Assembly: GCA_029260075.1 (NCBI GenBank)
Contig: JAJDDY010000002.1
Span: 1-61,937 of the forward strand
Origin: Phycisphaerae bacterium
GTDB taxonomy: Bacteria > Planctomycetota > Phycisphaerae > UBA1845
Direction of reading: 5' to 3'
Length of the DNA: 61,937 bases
The position numbers and the translations under genes were made by a program. Below are positions 1 through 9,211 of this stretch, one piece after another; positions within the stretch are counted from its first letter, which is position 1; every line of letters begins with the position of its first letter. The notes beneath the pieces are model-generated. The model saw only the letters and a list, made by a program, of their open reading frames with translations. It was not told the origin of the DNA and searched no databases.

Positions 1-780
1 ATTCGAGCACGTGCCGCTCGGTTCGTTACACGCATCCGTCGTGCATATCACGCCGTCGTTGCAGTCGACGGTCGTTCCCGCCAAGCAGTCGAGGACCGGA
101 TCGCAGGTCTCGGCGCCGTTGCAAGCCAAGCCATCATCGCAGTTGGCGTCGTTGGCGACGTTGTCGCACGAGTTCGTGGCTTCGTTGCATGAATCGTCCG
201 TGCACGCGACGCCGTCACCGCAATTCACGGCGGTACCCGCTTGGCAATCGAGCACTGCATCGCAGGTCTCGGTGCCGTTGCAGAACAGACCGTCATCGCA
301 ACTGGCGTTATTGACCACATTATCACACGAGCTGGTGGCTTCGTTGCACGAATCGTTCGTGCAACCGACCCCGTCGTTGCAATTCGGCGCCGTGCCAGCC
401 TGGCAGTCCAACGCCGCATCGCACGTCTCAGCACCGTTGCAGAACAGTCCATCATCGCAATTCGCGTTGTTGGTTACGTTATCGCACGAGTTCGTGCCTT
501 CGTTGCACGAGTCGTCCGTGCATGCGATTCCGTCTGCACAATTCACGGCCGTTCCCGCCTGGCAGTCGAGCACGGCATCGCAGGTCTCGGCGCCGTTGCA
601 GAACAGACCGTCATCGCAATTACCGTTGTTGGGGACGTTGTCGCACGATGCGGTACCTTCGTTGCACGAATCGGTCGTACAACCAACGCCGTCATTACAG
701 TCCACGGTCGTACCGGCTTGACATGCACCAGCGGAACAGGTCTCAGCCCCGTTGCAGAACACGCCGTCGTCACACTGGGC
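1..780 (-). repeat. 159-bp tandem coding repeats in the peptidase gene
   Basis: The motif CAGAACA(G/C) and its neighbourhood recur at 122 (diverged), 281, 440, 599 and 755, a spacing of 159, 159, 159 and 156 bp, i.e. 53 or 52 residues. Each unit carries about eight Cys. Because the array reaches the window edge, its total copy number is unknown. It is coding sequence, not a CRISPR array. Confidence 0.9.
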
Positions 781-2985
781 ATTGGTCGTACATCCCGTAC
801 AGGGATTGGATCCGACAGCGTCAATGTGAACGGACCATGTGTTGAGCGTGCCCGGGTCGGGCGTCGCGCCGTCATAGATCGTAATGACCCAGGCTCCGGC
901 CGAGTCCATACCGTTGAAGGCGCTCAGCGGATTGTTGGGTGTGTAGTTCGGCGGCGACGATAGGTTCGTCGTGCACTGCGATTCGATCGTACCGCCGGTC
1001 CCGTCGTCGTCGAGAATAATCCCACTGAGATTGTCGGCGCTACATCCGAACGTCGAAGCAGGAACGCCCGGTCGATCGAAGAAGATCACAGTTGTGCCGA
1101 GGTGCGAAAGCGTTGCCGTCACATCGCCCACCCACGTGTGCGTGATCGTGAGGTCGACGTTGACGTCGCCGATGACCACCGAGTCCGGAACATTGATCGT
1201 GTCCGTAGCTGGATTTCCGGAGCCGCCGCCGTCGGGGATCGCAATGTTCGGAGCGCTCGTGTACACGGTCGGATTACCGGCCGTACCACTACCGCAAGTC
1301 GTTCCGTCTCCGAGGTAGCTGCCTCCGGACGCGGAGCAGTTCGTCGGGTTGTCGATTGCGCAGGATGTGCCGGAGCAGCAGGCGCCCGTTCCCTGGCACG
1401 TACCGCCGACACACGTTTGATTGACCGGGCAACTGATGGGCGTGCTGGAACAGGATCCACCTGAACAAACGTCCGTCGTGCATGGGTCACCGTCGTCGCA
1501 ATCGGCGTTGGTTCCGCAGGGTGTAAGCAGAGATAGCGAGTTGATCGCGTCGATGCGTCCCCATCCGTACCCGCTATCGAACCCCGTAGGTCCAAGATCG
1601 ATAGCCCCGTCGCGAATAAACTGCCGTACTTGCGCCGGCGTCAGACCGGGATCCGCGCTCAAAATCAGCGCCGCAAGCCCCGCCACATGTGGCCCCGCCT
1701 GACTTGTGCCGCATTGCCCGGAAAAAGAGGTCCCGCCCGGTGCGATGTCGGCTGAAACCGCGTTGCATCCAGGAGCCGCCACGTCGATCGTCGTACTCTT
1801 ATTGCTGAAGCAAACAAGATCGTCCGCAGAGATGTTGTTATCGAGACATGTACTTGTGCAGGTTGAGTTCAGGCACCAAGTGAAGCTACTCTGAGTGTCT
1901 TCGCAGTTCGGGAAGTTGTTGTCGTAGACGGCAGCGACAGCGATAGCGCCAGACGCACAGGCTGGCGTACCCATTGCGTTGGCGTTCCCTTCGTTGCCGG
2001 CGGATGCCACGACCACCACGCCGTTGGCTACGGCGTTGTTCACGGCGATGGCCGCGCTATCCGAGTCGCAGTTGCCTGAAAACGCGCCCCCGCCGAGACT
2101 CAAGTTCATAACATCGCAGCGTCCGCCGTTGGCCGTTTGATCTGCACCGTAGTCAATACCGGCAATCACGTCAGCGAAACTGCCGCTTCCATTGAGATCC
2201 AGCACCTTGATGCCGATTAGGGTCGCGTTTGGTGCGACGCCCTGAATCGTGGTTGACGAACCACAGCGCGTGACCGACACGCCGGTTCCGCCGCCGGCAA
2301 TCCCGGAGACGTTAGACCCGTGGCCGTTGTCGTCCTCGGGGTTGTTATCGTTGTTGGCGAAATCGCGGCCGGCGGCTGTGTCGATGCGGCCGGCGAACAT
2401 GATGTGATCGGAATCTATTCCGGTGTCAACGATACAAAGCCGCACGCCCGTACCATCGGCCGAGAGCCCGGCGCCGGTGATCTGGCTTTGCAGCGCGCGA
2501 ATCATCGGCGTACTCACGGTGAGATGCGCACGCATGATGCGATCGTCTTCGACTTTGATCACGCCAGGCAGCGCCTCAAGCGCTTTCTTCTGGGCTTGCG
2601 TAATTCCACGAATGTTGATGACGTTCGGGAGAACCGTCTTGTACTCATACTTGACGAGTCCACCGACCCCCGCCGTCCATGCTCGGACGTTGCGTCGCGA
2701 AGATATCGCCGCCGCTGCTGTAACTTGGCCGGACACCGGGGCAAGGTGAACAAGTACGCTCAGTGATTCCTTACCGGGCGGAACCGCCACGCCGGGCTCC
2801 TGCACGGTCACGCTCCCTTGATCCGCCAGCGTCCGCAGTGGGCGTTGAACAACTTGAGTACCAGTCCGCGTGGGGTTAGGGGCGGGCTCGACGCCGCGAG
2901 AGAAAGTCATAGGAGCAGCGAGCACGATTGCGCCGCACAGGCCTGCGAAACGTGCGTGTTTTCTGAGTCGTATCCTTCGCAACAT
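1..2985 (-). CDS. Secreted subtilisin-like (S8) serine peptidase with P domain and Cys-rich repeats, 3' end outside window
   Basis: The frame is open from ATG 2985 (AGGAGA 6 nt upstream) to the window edge, 995 codons without a stop, so the C-terminus is missing. Order: basic N-terminus with signal peptide; inhibitor I9-like propeptide (about 112-152); S8 domain with Asp187 (VDTGID), His222 (NGHGSNVSG) and Ser428 (CGTSQAGPHVAG); Cys-rich linker; proprotein-convertase P domain (about 570-723); then at least five 52-53-residue repeats of the CDDGLFCNGAETCD type. All three catalytic residues are present, so it should be an active exported protease. P domains usually stabilise or target such enzymes. 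The repeats resemble the Cys-rich stalk repeats of planctomycete and myxobacterial surface proteins and may be a spacer or attachment region; that role is inferred. Confidence 0.93.
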   Translation of the reverse strand, partial: MLRRIRLRKHARFAGLCGAIVLAAPMTFSRGVEPAPNPTRTGTQVVQRPLRTLADQGSVTVQEPGVAVPPGKESLSVLVHLAPVSGQVTAAAAISSRRNVRAWTAGVGGLVKYEYKTVLPNVINIRGITQAQKKALEALPGVIKVEDDRIMRAHLTVSTPMIRALQSQITGAGLSADGTGVRLCIVDTGIDSDHIMFAGRIDTAAGRDFANNDNNPEDDNGHGSNVSGIAGGGTGVSVTRCGSSTTIQGVAPNATLIGIKVLDLNGSGSFADVIAGIDYGADQTANGGRCDVMNLSLGGGAFSGNCDSDSAAIAVNNAVANGVVVVASAGNEGNANAMGTPACASGAIAVAAVYDNNFPNCEDTQSSFTWCLNSTCTSTCLDNNISADDLVCFSNKSTTIDVAAPGCNAVSADIAPGGTSFSGQCGTSQAGPHVAGLAALILSADPGLTPAQVRQFIRDGAIDLGPTGFDSGYGWGRIDAINSLSLLTPCGTNADCDDGDPCTTDVCSGGSCSSTPISCPVNQTCVGGTCQGTGACCSGTSCAIDNPTNCSASGGSYLGDGTTCGSGTAGNPTVYTSAPNIAIPDGGGSGNPATDTINVPDSVVIGDVNVDLTITHTWVGDVTATLSHLGTTVIFFDRPGVPASTFGCSADNLSGIILDDDGTGGTIESQCTTNLSSPPNYTPNNPLSAFNGMDSAGAWVITIYDGATPDPGTLNTWSVHIDAVGSNPCTGCTTNAQCDDGVFCNGAETCSAGACQAGTTVDCNDGVGCTTDSCNEGTASCDNVPNNGNCDDGLFCNGAETCDAVLDCQAGTAVNCADGIACTDDSCNEGTNSCDNVTNNANCDDGLFCNGAETCDAALDCQAGTAPNCNDGVGCTNDSCNEATSSCDNVVNNASCDDGLFCNGTETCDAVLDCQAGTAVNCGDGVACTDDSCNEATNSCDNVANDANCDDGLACNGAETCDPVLDCLAGTTVDCNDGVICTTDACNEPSGTCSN

Positions 2986-3029
2986 CAACGGTCTCCTATT
3001 GGCTCGGCCAAATGATGAAAGAAAATTGC

Positions 3030-3479
3030 TTAGCGGTTCGCGCCCCCTGGCCGGAAGGGAACATGACCGCAAGTACACCAAGACTGTTTGCTCGTCCTGA
3101 GCCTAATTTTGACGGGAGCGTGGGCGGATGCGCCGCCGGGTCGTACGTAGGTATTGACCGAATCGACACCCGGTATCGCCCCGAGCGTTGCCAAGCCGGT
3201 CTCTGGAGTGCTGTGCAAATTCTGCAGATTGGGGAAGAACGTGCCGTCTTTGGATCGACTGCGATCGAGTCCGATGGCACGCATCGCGATTTGCTCTGAC
3301 GCATACGGCAGAAGTGTGCAGGGCGTGGTCGGAAATATGGCCTGCAACTGGGTCGTCACGTCGGAAGTGCTTAGCCGTACCCAACCCGTCGTGCGATCAC
3401 GACCGGGGGCGATTGTTCTCGATGGGATTCTCGCTGCGATCCCTACCACCAACATCTCCAACGGTTCTTCAACCGTCAT
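3030..3479 (-). CDS. Possible small hypothetical protein upstream of the peptidase
   Basis: A 149-residue frame on the same strand as the peptidase, ending 45 bp before its start. Codon choice is fairly balanced and it includes a plausible stretch (GLDRSRSKDGTFFPNLQ and onward), but there is no recognised domain, no clear signal peptide and only a weak ribosome site before ATG 3479. A start at the second Met (3455, after TTGGAG) is also possible. It may be a real taxon-specific gene or chance. Confidence 0.3.
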   Translation of the reverse strand: MTVEEPLEMLVVGIAARIPSRTIAPGRDRTTGWVRLSTSDVTTQLQAIFPTTPCTLLPYASEQIAMRAIGLDRSRSKDGTFFPNLQNLHSTPETGLATLGAIPGVDSVNTYVRPGGASAHAPVKIRLRTSKQSWCTCGHVPFRPGGANR

Positions 3480-4453
3480 CCGTCGTTTTCAAGACCTGTA
3501 CCGTAGACGGGGCCTGTCCTGCTCGAAGCAGACCTCTACCCAAACCGCTGCACGGAATTGATGACATCGTGGTGACGCGCAAAGACTGCGGACAGGAGGT
3601 GACAGAACAGCCACCGAAACATTGCCCAGTGTGTCACGAGTCGACGCCGTGGCCCGGCCACCAAACCCTCAGTTATCGAACCACGAATTGGGATTATAGG
3701 ATGCTGTCTTGACAAGTTCAAGCAAAAAATCTTCAGCTTTCGCAAGTTCTTGACTTGGTGGACGCTAGCGAGCCGACGCGGTCCCATGGAATGCAAACAC
3801 AAGAATCGTGGCGGCGCTTCGCTGTGCCGTCATACGTCACGATTTCGCCCCGCGCGATCTCGGAAGGGGAGCCGCACGAAGGTCGCGCCCGATCGCCAAT
3901 CGCGCGCGATCACTAGAAGGAGTTCGGGGCGATGGTCCGCCTGCCCCGGCACGTCTGTCGAATGATCATTCGTTCCGCGCGTGTCCGAACCGCTCGTAGG
4001 ACGTTGCGGTCTGGCCCGATAACCAATCGCTCGTGTTCTGATGGCCACGCGCGATCAGTGCGTTGGTTGTTTTTCTTGACAATTCTTCGAGGAAACTTAT
4101 GGCGCGTGTAGCGAGTATACCGAGTACTCCGCGCGTTATCGCTCGCTCCATCCCGAAGACATTCGCCATGTTCCCAAACACGCTGTCGTGCTCGACGACG
4201 GCGTGCAATTCGAATTCGCATGGCTGGCGCGACGTATCGTAGAGTTTGGCGTTTGGTGCGAACAGGGAATCCGTCCGCAGGAGCGGAGCGCGAAAGCAGG
4301 GGTCCGAAGTCGTCGGATTGTCGTTTCGTGCGATGTCCTTGCACGCTCAATCGTGGCCAACGTGAACGGTAGAGTTCGCCACAGCCTCGACTGATTCGTT
4401 ACAAGAGCGGTGGCATCATGCAACACCGCCGGACTGTTTGAAGGGGGAAGACA
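3480..4453. other. Intergenic stretch with no convincing gene
   Basis: No supported gene or known repeat. On the plus strand an open frame runs from the TGA near 4077 to 4394 and reads like coding sequence in part (SLHPEDIRHVPKHAVVLDDG), but it lacks an initiator and could be a gene remnant. Overlapping frames on the other strand are Arg-rich and look like noise. Confidence 0.4.
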
Positions 4454-5704
4454 ATGTACAGAAGCCGAAGTAGTGTGCGCCGCCGCGCAGCCGTAGCCGT
4501 TCAGGTGATCGTGATGCTTCCCGTGCTTGTGGGATTCGCCGTCATCACGGTCGATGTCGGCATCATGTACAACGCCAAGTCGGACATGCAGCGAACCGCC
4601 GACGCGGCCGCCGTCGCAGCCGCTACCGACTATGCAAACGCGCTTGCGGACGATGGGGAACCGGTCGCGAACGCCATTGCAGCCGCGATAGACCTTGTCT
4701 CCCGAAATCCCGTTCTATCCCAAACACTCTCGCTCAACCCAGGTACCGATGTCGTATTCGGTCGGGCCTATTACGACGACGTTGAGAATGAGTACAACTT
4801 CGTAGTTGGCGATCCTGGGACCAACGCTGTTCGCGTTACCGTTCGGCATACGGCGGACTCGCCCAACGGGTCCTTGCCGCTCTACTTCGCCAGCATTTTC
4901 GGCAGGAGCTCGACAGATCTCAGTACGTCGGCCGTGGCTTTGTTCGTGAACAACTGCTACACGAGCGGCGATTGTTACGACGTTCCGACCGCCAGTGAAA
5001 CGGTCATGTGTATGCACGGTGACCCCGACGATAGCGACGACAGCCAAGCCGGAACGAGTGACGACAGTGATGACAGCAATTCCGACGATTCCGATGACGG
5101 CGGCGACAGTCGCGACAGCGAGGGTTGGGACAGCAGTGCCGACAGCGACGCCGGCGAGACGATCATCGTCGACACCACCGCCGTCCCCCTTTTCCTGGCC
5201 AAGGGTGCTACGGAAGGGGCGTGTGCTTCTTGCCCTGTAGGCGACAGTGACGACAGTGACGATAGCCAAGGCGAGTTTGGCCCTCCCGACAGTAGCGACA
5301 GCGACGACAGCGACTCGGGTGACAGCGACGGTAGCGAGAACGGTGACAGCGACGACAGCGACGATAGCCAGGGCGAGTTCGGCCCTCCCGACAGCGACGA
5401 CAGCGACGATAGCGATTCCGGTGACAGTGACGGGAGCGACAGTGGCGACAGCGACGACAGCGACGACAGCCAGGGCGAGTTCGGCCCTCCCGATAGCGAC
5501 GACAGCGACGATAGCGAAGCGAGTGACGGCAAGACCACAATCTGCCATCTCCCGCCCGGAAATCCGGGTAACCCGCAGACGATCACGGTCGGCACACCTT
5601 CGGTGCCCGCGCACTTGGCGCATGGCGACAGGGTGGGAGCGTGCTCGCCTCCCAACCCGGGTCCGAAGTGTACCGGATCGCTCAAGGTGTTCCTGATTCA
5701 GTAG
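4454..5704 (+). CDS. TadE/G-like pilus-associated protein with Ser-Asp repeats
   Basis: 416 residues, ATG 4454 preceded by GAAGGGGGAAGAC. The N-terminus is the class seen in Flp-pilus TadG/TadE-like proteins: a short basic stretch, one membrane helix (about 14-36), then 'DVGIMYNAKSDMQRTADAAA'. A globular region follows to about 185, then a very acidic region of D-S-D repeats containing three 34-residue units around SQGEFGPPDS. The tail has a C-H-LPPGNPGNPQTITV..AHLAHGD..GAC motif. A degenerate earlier copy of that motif (TVMCMHGDPDD ... TIIVDTT ... GAC) is interrupted by a D-S stretch. It should be membrane anchored with an extracytoplasmic, Ca-binding-like stalk. No other tad gene lies in the window. 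The next gene begins 23 bp downstream, suggesting cotranscription. Confidence 0.8.
   Translation: MYRSRSSVRRRAAVAVQVIVMLPVLVGFAVITVDVGIMYNAKSDMQRTADAAAVAAATDYANALADDGEPVANAIAAAIDLVSRNPVLSQTLSLNPGTDVVFGRAYYDDVENEYNFVVGDPGTNAVRVTVRHTADSPNGSLPLYFASIFGRSSTDLSTSAVALFVNNCYTSGDCYDVPTASETVMCMHGDPDDSDDSQAGTSDDSDDSNSDDSDDGGDSRDSEGWDSSADSDAGETIIVDTTAVPLFLAKGATEGACASCPVGDSDDSDDSQGEFGPPDSSDSDDSDSGDSDGSENGDSDDSDDSQGEFGPPDSDDSDDSDSGDSDGSDSGDSDDSDDSQGEFGPPDSDDSDDSEASDGKTTICHLPPGNPGNPQTITVGTPSVPAHLAHGDRVGACSPPNPGPKCTGSLKVFLIQ
5263..5520 (+). repeat. 102-bp tandem Ser-Asp coding repeats
   Basis: The SQGEFGPPDS segment recurs at exactly 102-bp spacing (reference points 5261, 5363, 5465), each followed by D-S-rich codons. 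Near-identity of the second and third units suggests recent expansion. It lies inside the TadE/G-like gene. Confidence 0.9.
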
Positions 5705-5727
5705 TCGACGCCACACGGAGACCGGGA

Positions 5728-7551
5728 ATGAATGTGCTGTCGCCCCTGTTGACGAAACCCGATGCTCAAGCAACGCAGCGGAGCGTCGTCGGCGACACCC
5801 AAAGTGAAATAGTCAACGCCGCCGATACGTGCACTGATGCGCGTGTCGGCGGTTGTGTTGGTGGCGGCGACGATGGTCGCCACTCCGCCGGGCGTTCGAC
5901 CAAGACCGAGGATCAAGAGCTCGGTCGCGGACGGTCCGGTGTCGTCTTTCGAAGTCTCGACGGATCAGGGCGTCAGGTCGCCCGCAAAGTATTCGGGTCT
6001 TCCGGCGTAACCAAAGCAGTGCAGTACGTTTTCTTGGGTTCGCCGAACCCATATATGTGGAATGAGCCGGCCGTTCGAACGGCGGTACTGCGGCGGCGCG
6101 TTCTGGCTGAGCTGGTCGAGTACTGGTTCGGCAGCAAGCTGCGCGTCGCCCGTGCCTACGACCACGACTGGAACGAAGTGTACCGTGCGTTCGACATGCG
6201 CTGCGAGTTGGTCGATGGCCGTCACGCCGCGTTGCACCACGCCTACACGTCTTCCGATGACACCGAACTTGAAGACGCCACCGGTCAGATTATGAAGCCA
6301 TTGCAGTCGCGCCTGATCGAGTCGGGGTTCGATGGGCTGGTGTGGCAGGCGGGTCTCGGCAATCCTGTTGCCCTCAACAACTTCCTGTGCGAAGGCTCGG
6401 ACCGACGCGGTGGATATCGATGGGCTTGGATCGACCTCGAATCCGGCGTCCCCGCCTTGATCCCCATGAACCCCTTGCAGTTGTTCAAGTTCTATCTACC
6501 GAAATCCATACGACATCGCGGTCCATTGTTCGATGACGTCGACATCGGCAAACTTCGTACCTACGTCGCCGGCCGTCGGGCGGAGCTTGAAGAGTGCTTA
6601 GGCGGCGAACGACTCTGCCAACTCGACACAGATATCGAATCGCTCGCGCAAAACCAACAGGAATGGAAATCGCTCGCCAGACACCGTTGCAGCGTAGGGT
6701 ACCATCATGCGCGAGGCTCCATCACCGACGAACAGGCCGCGTGGTATGCGGAACATCCGCTGCGCTGGTACAGCCGCGAGGCGCTGCGGGCCGTTCGCTC
6801 GACGCCGCGGATTCTAGCGTCTTGCGTCGCTCGAGTTGGCCGTCTTCTCGCCAAGATCAAGGTGATACCGATCCTCAAGAGCTGTTGGTCGGGCATGTGT
6901 TCGCAAGCCTATCGCGAACGCTTGGCGCGGGACTACGTGGATACGCGAATCACGCGATGGTCCGCGCGCGGTCAGCTAAGTCCGCGACACGCCGCCGCCT
7001 TGCGTACCCAACTTCAAAAGGAAGAGACGAGCGCGTACGTCACGGACTTCGGTGTTCATCTGGCGATCAAGCCCGTGGTAAAGCTAGCGCAGTTCTCGCT
7101 AATGCCGGCATTGTGGGTGGCCGGTGTGGTCGACGACGTTTTCCTTGCCTCCTTTCTGATCGCCGGCGGGTGCGCCGTACGCACGCTCTATACGCTGGGG
7201 CGGTGTGTCCAAAACGCGTTGGCACGCCGCGAAAAACCTTGGGTCGCGCTGGGCATCGGCACGCTTCCTGTCGTGGGCAACGTGGCCTTCCCGATGCAGG
7301 TGATCTTCTCGGGCGCCCACGGCGAGCGCGCTGTGGCCCAGTTCATTCTGTACGACACGTTTGGTCGACTCGGACAGTGGTTCCCGATCTGGGGCGGGTT
7401 CGACACCCTAACGGAGCACGTCGCCAATCGAATCCCAAGGGTCGTTCTCCCTAAGAGTGCCACAGTAACGACACTTCCAACCGAAATGGTTGAGTCGGAC
7501 CCTTGTGCTGAGCGTGTCGAAACAGCCGTACCCGAACCTGTCTCGGTGTAG
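5728..7551 (+). CDS. Kinase-like membrane-associated protein of unknown function
   Basis: 607 residues from ATG 5728, chosen because GGAG lies 8 nt upstream and the frame before it overlaps the preceding gene. Residues about 70-110 (LGRGRSGVVFRSLDGSGRQV then ARKVF) look like the glycine-rich loop and lysine of a protein-kinase-like fold. Further on come NNFLCEGSDRRGGYRWAWIDLESGVPALIP, where N-x-L and IDLESG could replace the catalytic and metal-binding loops of lipopolysaccharide-kinase-like proteins. The C-terminal third has two or three hydrophobic segments (about 455-495 and 510-535). I do not recognise a named family. Kinase activity is inference from motif shape only. Its position 23 bp behind the TadE/G-like gene suggests a joint role at the envelope. 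Confidence 0.72.
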   Translation: MNVLSPLLTKPDAQATQRSVVGDTQSEIVNAADTCTDARVGGCVGGGDDGRHSAGRSTKTEDQELGRGRSGVVFRSLDGSGRQVARKVFGSSGVTKAVQYVFLGSPNPYMWNEPAVRTAVLRRRVLAELVEYWFGSKLRVARAYDHDWNEVYRAFDMRCELVDGRHAALHHAYTSSDDTELEDATGQIMKPLQSRLIESGFDGLVWQAGLGNPVALNNFLCEGSDRRGGYRWAWIDLESGVPALIPMNPLQLFKFYLPKSIRHRGPLFDDVDIGKLRTYVAGRRAELEECLGGERLCQLDTDIESLAQNQQEWKSLARHRCSVGYHHARGSITDEQAAWYAEHPLRWYSREALRAVRSTPRILASCVARVGRLLAKIKVIPILKSCWSGMCSQAYRERLARDYVDTRITRWSARGQLSPRHAAALRTQLQKEETSAYVTDFGVHLAIKPVVKLAQFSLMPALWVAGVVDDVFLASFLIAGGCAVRTLYTLGRCVQNALARREKPWVALGIGTLPVVGNVAFPMQVIFSGAHGERAVAQFILYDTFGRLGQWFPIWGGFDTLTEHVANRIPRVVLPKSATVTTLPTEMVESDPCAERVETAVPEPVSV

Positions 7552-7596
7552 GCGCTGTGCGTCTTCGTATGCACACACTGACGATGTCTACCGCGG

Positions 7597-7640
7597 CAGC
7601 CTGCTGACAAAGTGTGGCACCGGCTTCCAGCCGGTGATCC
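7597..7640 (+). repeat. R1 intergenic palindrome (left part)
   Basis: Contains the R1 core ACCGGCTTCCAGCCGGT preceded by CAGCCTGCTGACAAAGTGTGG. It lies between the kinase-like gene and the membrane-TPR gene. Confidence 0.85.
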
Positions 7641-7779
7641 CATTGCTCCTTGCGGTGCTTATCAGACGATCGGACGCACCGGGTCGACCCGACCCATATC
7701 GTACCCTGTACATGGGCATAGGCTCGATGGGTCGAAGCCGTACGTTCATGCCCCGCGTTTCGCTCCGGAGGTCACAGCC

Positions 7780-9114
7780 GTGTCGCACATGCTCAAGCTC
7801 AAGTCGCCACTCGTGTTCGCGTGCGTTCTATACTTGGCCATCGTTAGCTTCTATACGGTCGCCGCCATCTGGTATCCCATGGCTTACATATGGGCGACCT
7901 ATGAGGACTTGGCCGGCGAGTGGGTTCAGTTCTGGTCTATTGCCGTTGCGTTCGCGATCGCGACGCGTTTGGCGTTCACGCGATCGCGGTTCCGATGGTT
8001 CTTCTCGCTTCTGGCCGTGAGTTGCTTTTATGTAGCCATGGAAGAAATCTCGTGGGGTCAGCGCCTTATCGGGTTTTCTTCACCGGACTACTTCCGCGCC
8101 AACAACCTCCAAGGTGAAACGAACATTCACAATTTCCTTACCGGACCGTTCGGAACCAACCTCAAAGCCGCGCTCAGTTACGGCTTGGCGATCGCTTTGG
8201 CGCTTTACGGTTTGGTCTACCCGTTGATGTTGCGTTTCCGATTCCGACTGGCCATGTGGTTCGACGCCCGCGGATTGGCGAGCCCGCCGCTCTATCTTTG
8301 GCCATACTTTGCGACGGCGGCCTTCCTGGAATGTTCCCCGTTCAGAATCAACGAAGCGGAAGTGGCTGAGATCTTGGTTGGTCTTGGGTTAACGTTGATG
8401 ACCGTCCACTATCAGTTCACGCGCTCGGGCTCACAGGACGTGCCGTCGACGGACGCCGACGCGGCGGACACCTCGATCGGCCTCCGCGGCGCCATGTCCG
8501 CACGGCTCGCCTTTCGCTTGGGCATGGCCACCACATTGGTCCTCGTGTTCAGCGCGGGGACGACGACGGCCCTCTACGCTTCGCCATCAAGAAAGGCCAG
8601 GATTGACCGGCGTATACAAAACGGCGTTGAGAAGTTCGCGGGCCGCTACGCGCGGTACGAACGATGGGGCGTGGCGATTGACCTCTACGAACGCGTTCTG
8701 GAAGAGGAGCCTGATCGAGTTTCGATCTTGCGGCGGCTTTCGGAGTGCGCAAGAAACATGGGTGATCAGGCCAAGTTCGATGAGTATATTCACCGGGCGC
8801 TGGCGATCGACCTGAAGAATAACGAAGAGCATCCGAGGCGGGCGTCCGTCAACCGATCGCTCACACGCACCTATCGGGCGCTCGGTGACAACGAGCGTGC
8901 GCAGCAACACATCAAGTGGGCGCTCAACATCGCGCTGCACCGGGTTGAGAAACATCCGGACAGCGCCTCAGCCGCATACTCTCTCGGCAAGACGTATTCG
9001 CTCATGGCCAATCGTGGTCGAGCTTTGGAAGAAATGTCGAGGGCGTTCACGCTGAGACCGCATTCGAAGAAGTACAGAAAAGCATACTACCGAGCCAAGG
9101 GAAATACTTTCTAG
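7780..9114 (+). CDS. Polytopic membrane protein with C-terminal TPR repeats
   Basis: 444 residues from GTG 7780, favoured over ATG 7789 because GGAGG (7767-7771) is 8 nt upstream. About seven hydrophobic segments span residues 10-285. The second half of the third contains AMEEISWGQR, followed by GFSSPDYFRANNLQGETNIHNF; this EEISWGQ / QGE.NxHN pair recurs in uncharacterised bacterial membrane proteins. After the last helix, three TPR-like units (about 305-430) with W.. A..L.. A signatures face one side of the membrane. Function unknown; a scaffold or an exopolysaccharide-related membrane protein would fit, but neither is shown. Confidence 0.8.
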   Translation: MSHMLKLKSPLVFACVLYLAIVSFYTVAAIWYPMAYIWATYEDLAGEWVQFWSIAVAFAIATRLAFTRSRFRWFFSLLAVSCFYVAMEEISWGQRLIGFSSPDYFRANNLQGETNIHNFLTGPFGTNLKAALSYGLAIALALYGLVYPLMLRFRFRLAMWFDARGLASPPLYLWPYFATAAFLECSPFRINEAEVAEILVGLGLTLMTVHYQFTRSGSQDVPSTDADAADTSIGLRGAMSARLAFRLGMATTLVLVFSAGTTTALYASPSRKARIDRRIQNGVEKFAGRYARYERWGVAIDLYERVLEEEPDRVSILRRLSECARNMGDQAKFDEYIHRALAIDLKNNEEHPRRASVNRSLTRTYRALGDNERAQQHIKWALNIALHRVEKHPDSASAAYSLGKTYSLMANRGRALEEMSRAFTLRPHSKKYRKAYYRAKGNTF

Positions 9115-9158
9115 CAGCCGGCTGCCCAAGTGTGGCACCGGCTTCCAGCCGGTGATCC
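9115..9158 (+). repeat. R1 intergenic palindrome (left part)
   Basis: Begins one base after the stop codon of the membrane-TPR gene with CAGCCGGCTGCCCAAGTG and ends with the R1 core. It could act as that gene's 3' hairpin, although no T-run follows. Confidence 0.8.
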
Positions 9159-9211
9159 AATGACTGAGTCACTCATGGCTTTAGACGTTCGTGACCCACC
9201 AGTGTGGTGGG

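Noticed and set aside
1-780. Regularly spaced repeats that could suggest a CRISPR array
   Set aside because: Spacing of 159 bp with conserved coding frame and no short repeat/unique spacer pattern; these are protein repeats.
241-963. 240-codon frame on the plus strand opposite the peptidase repeats
   Set aside because: It is the antisense of the Cys-rich repeat array; its repetitiveness comes from the 159-bp units, and the minus frame has the full protease and P domain.
4715-5773. 352-codon minus-strand frame across the Ser-Asp region
   Set aside because: Low-complexity Val/Ala-rich shadow of the D-S codons; the plus frame has the ribosome site and TadG-like N-terminus.
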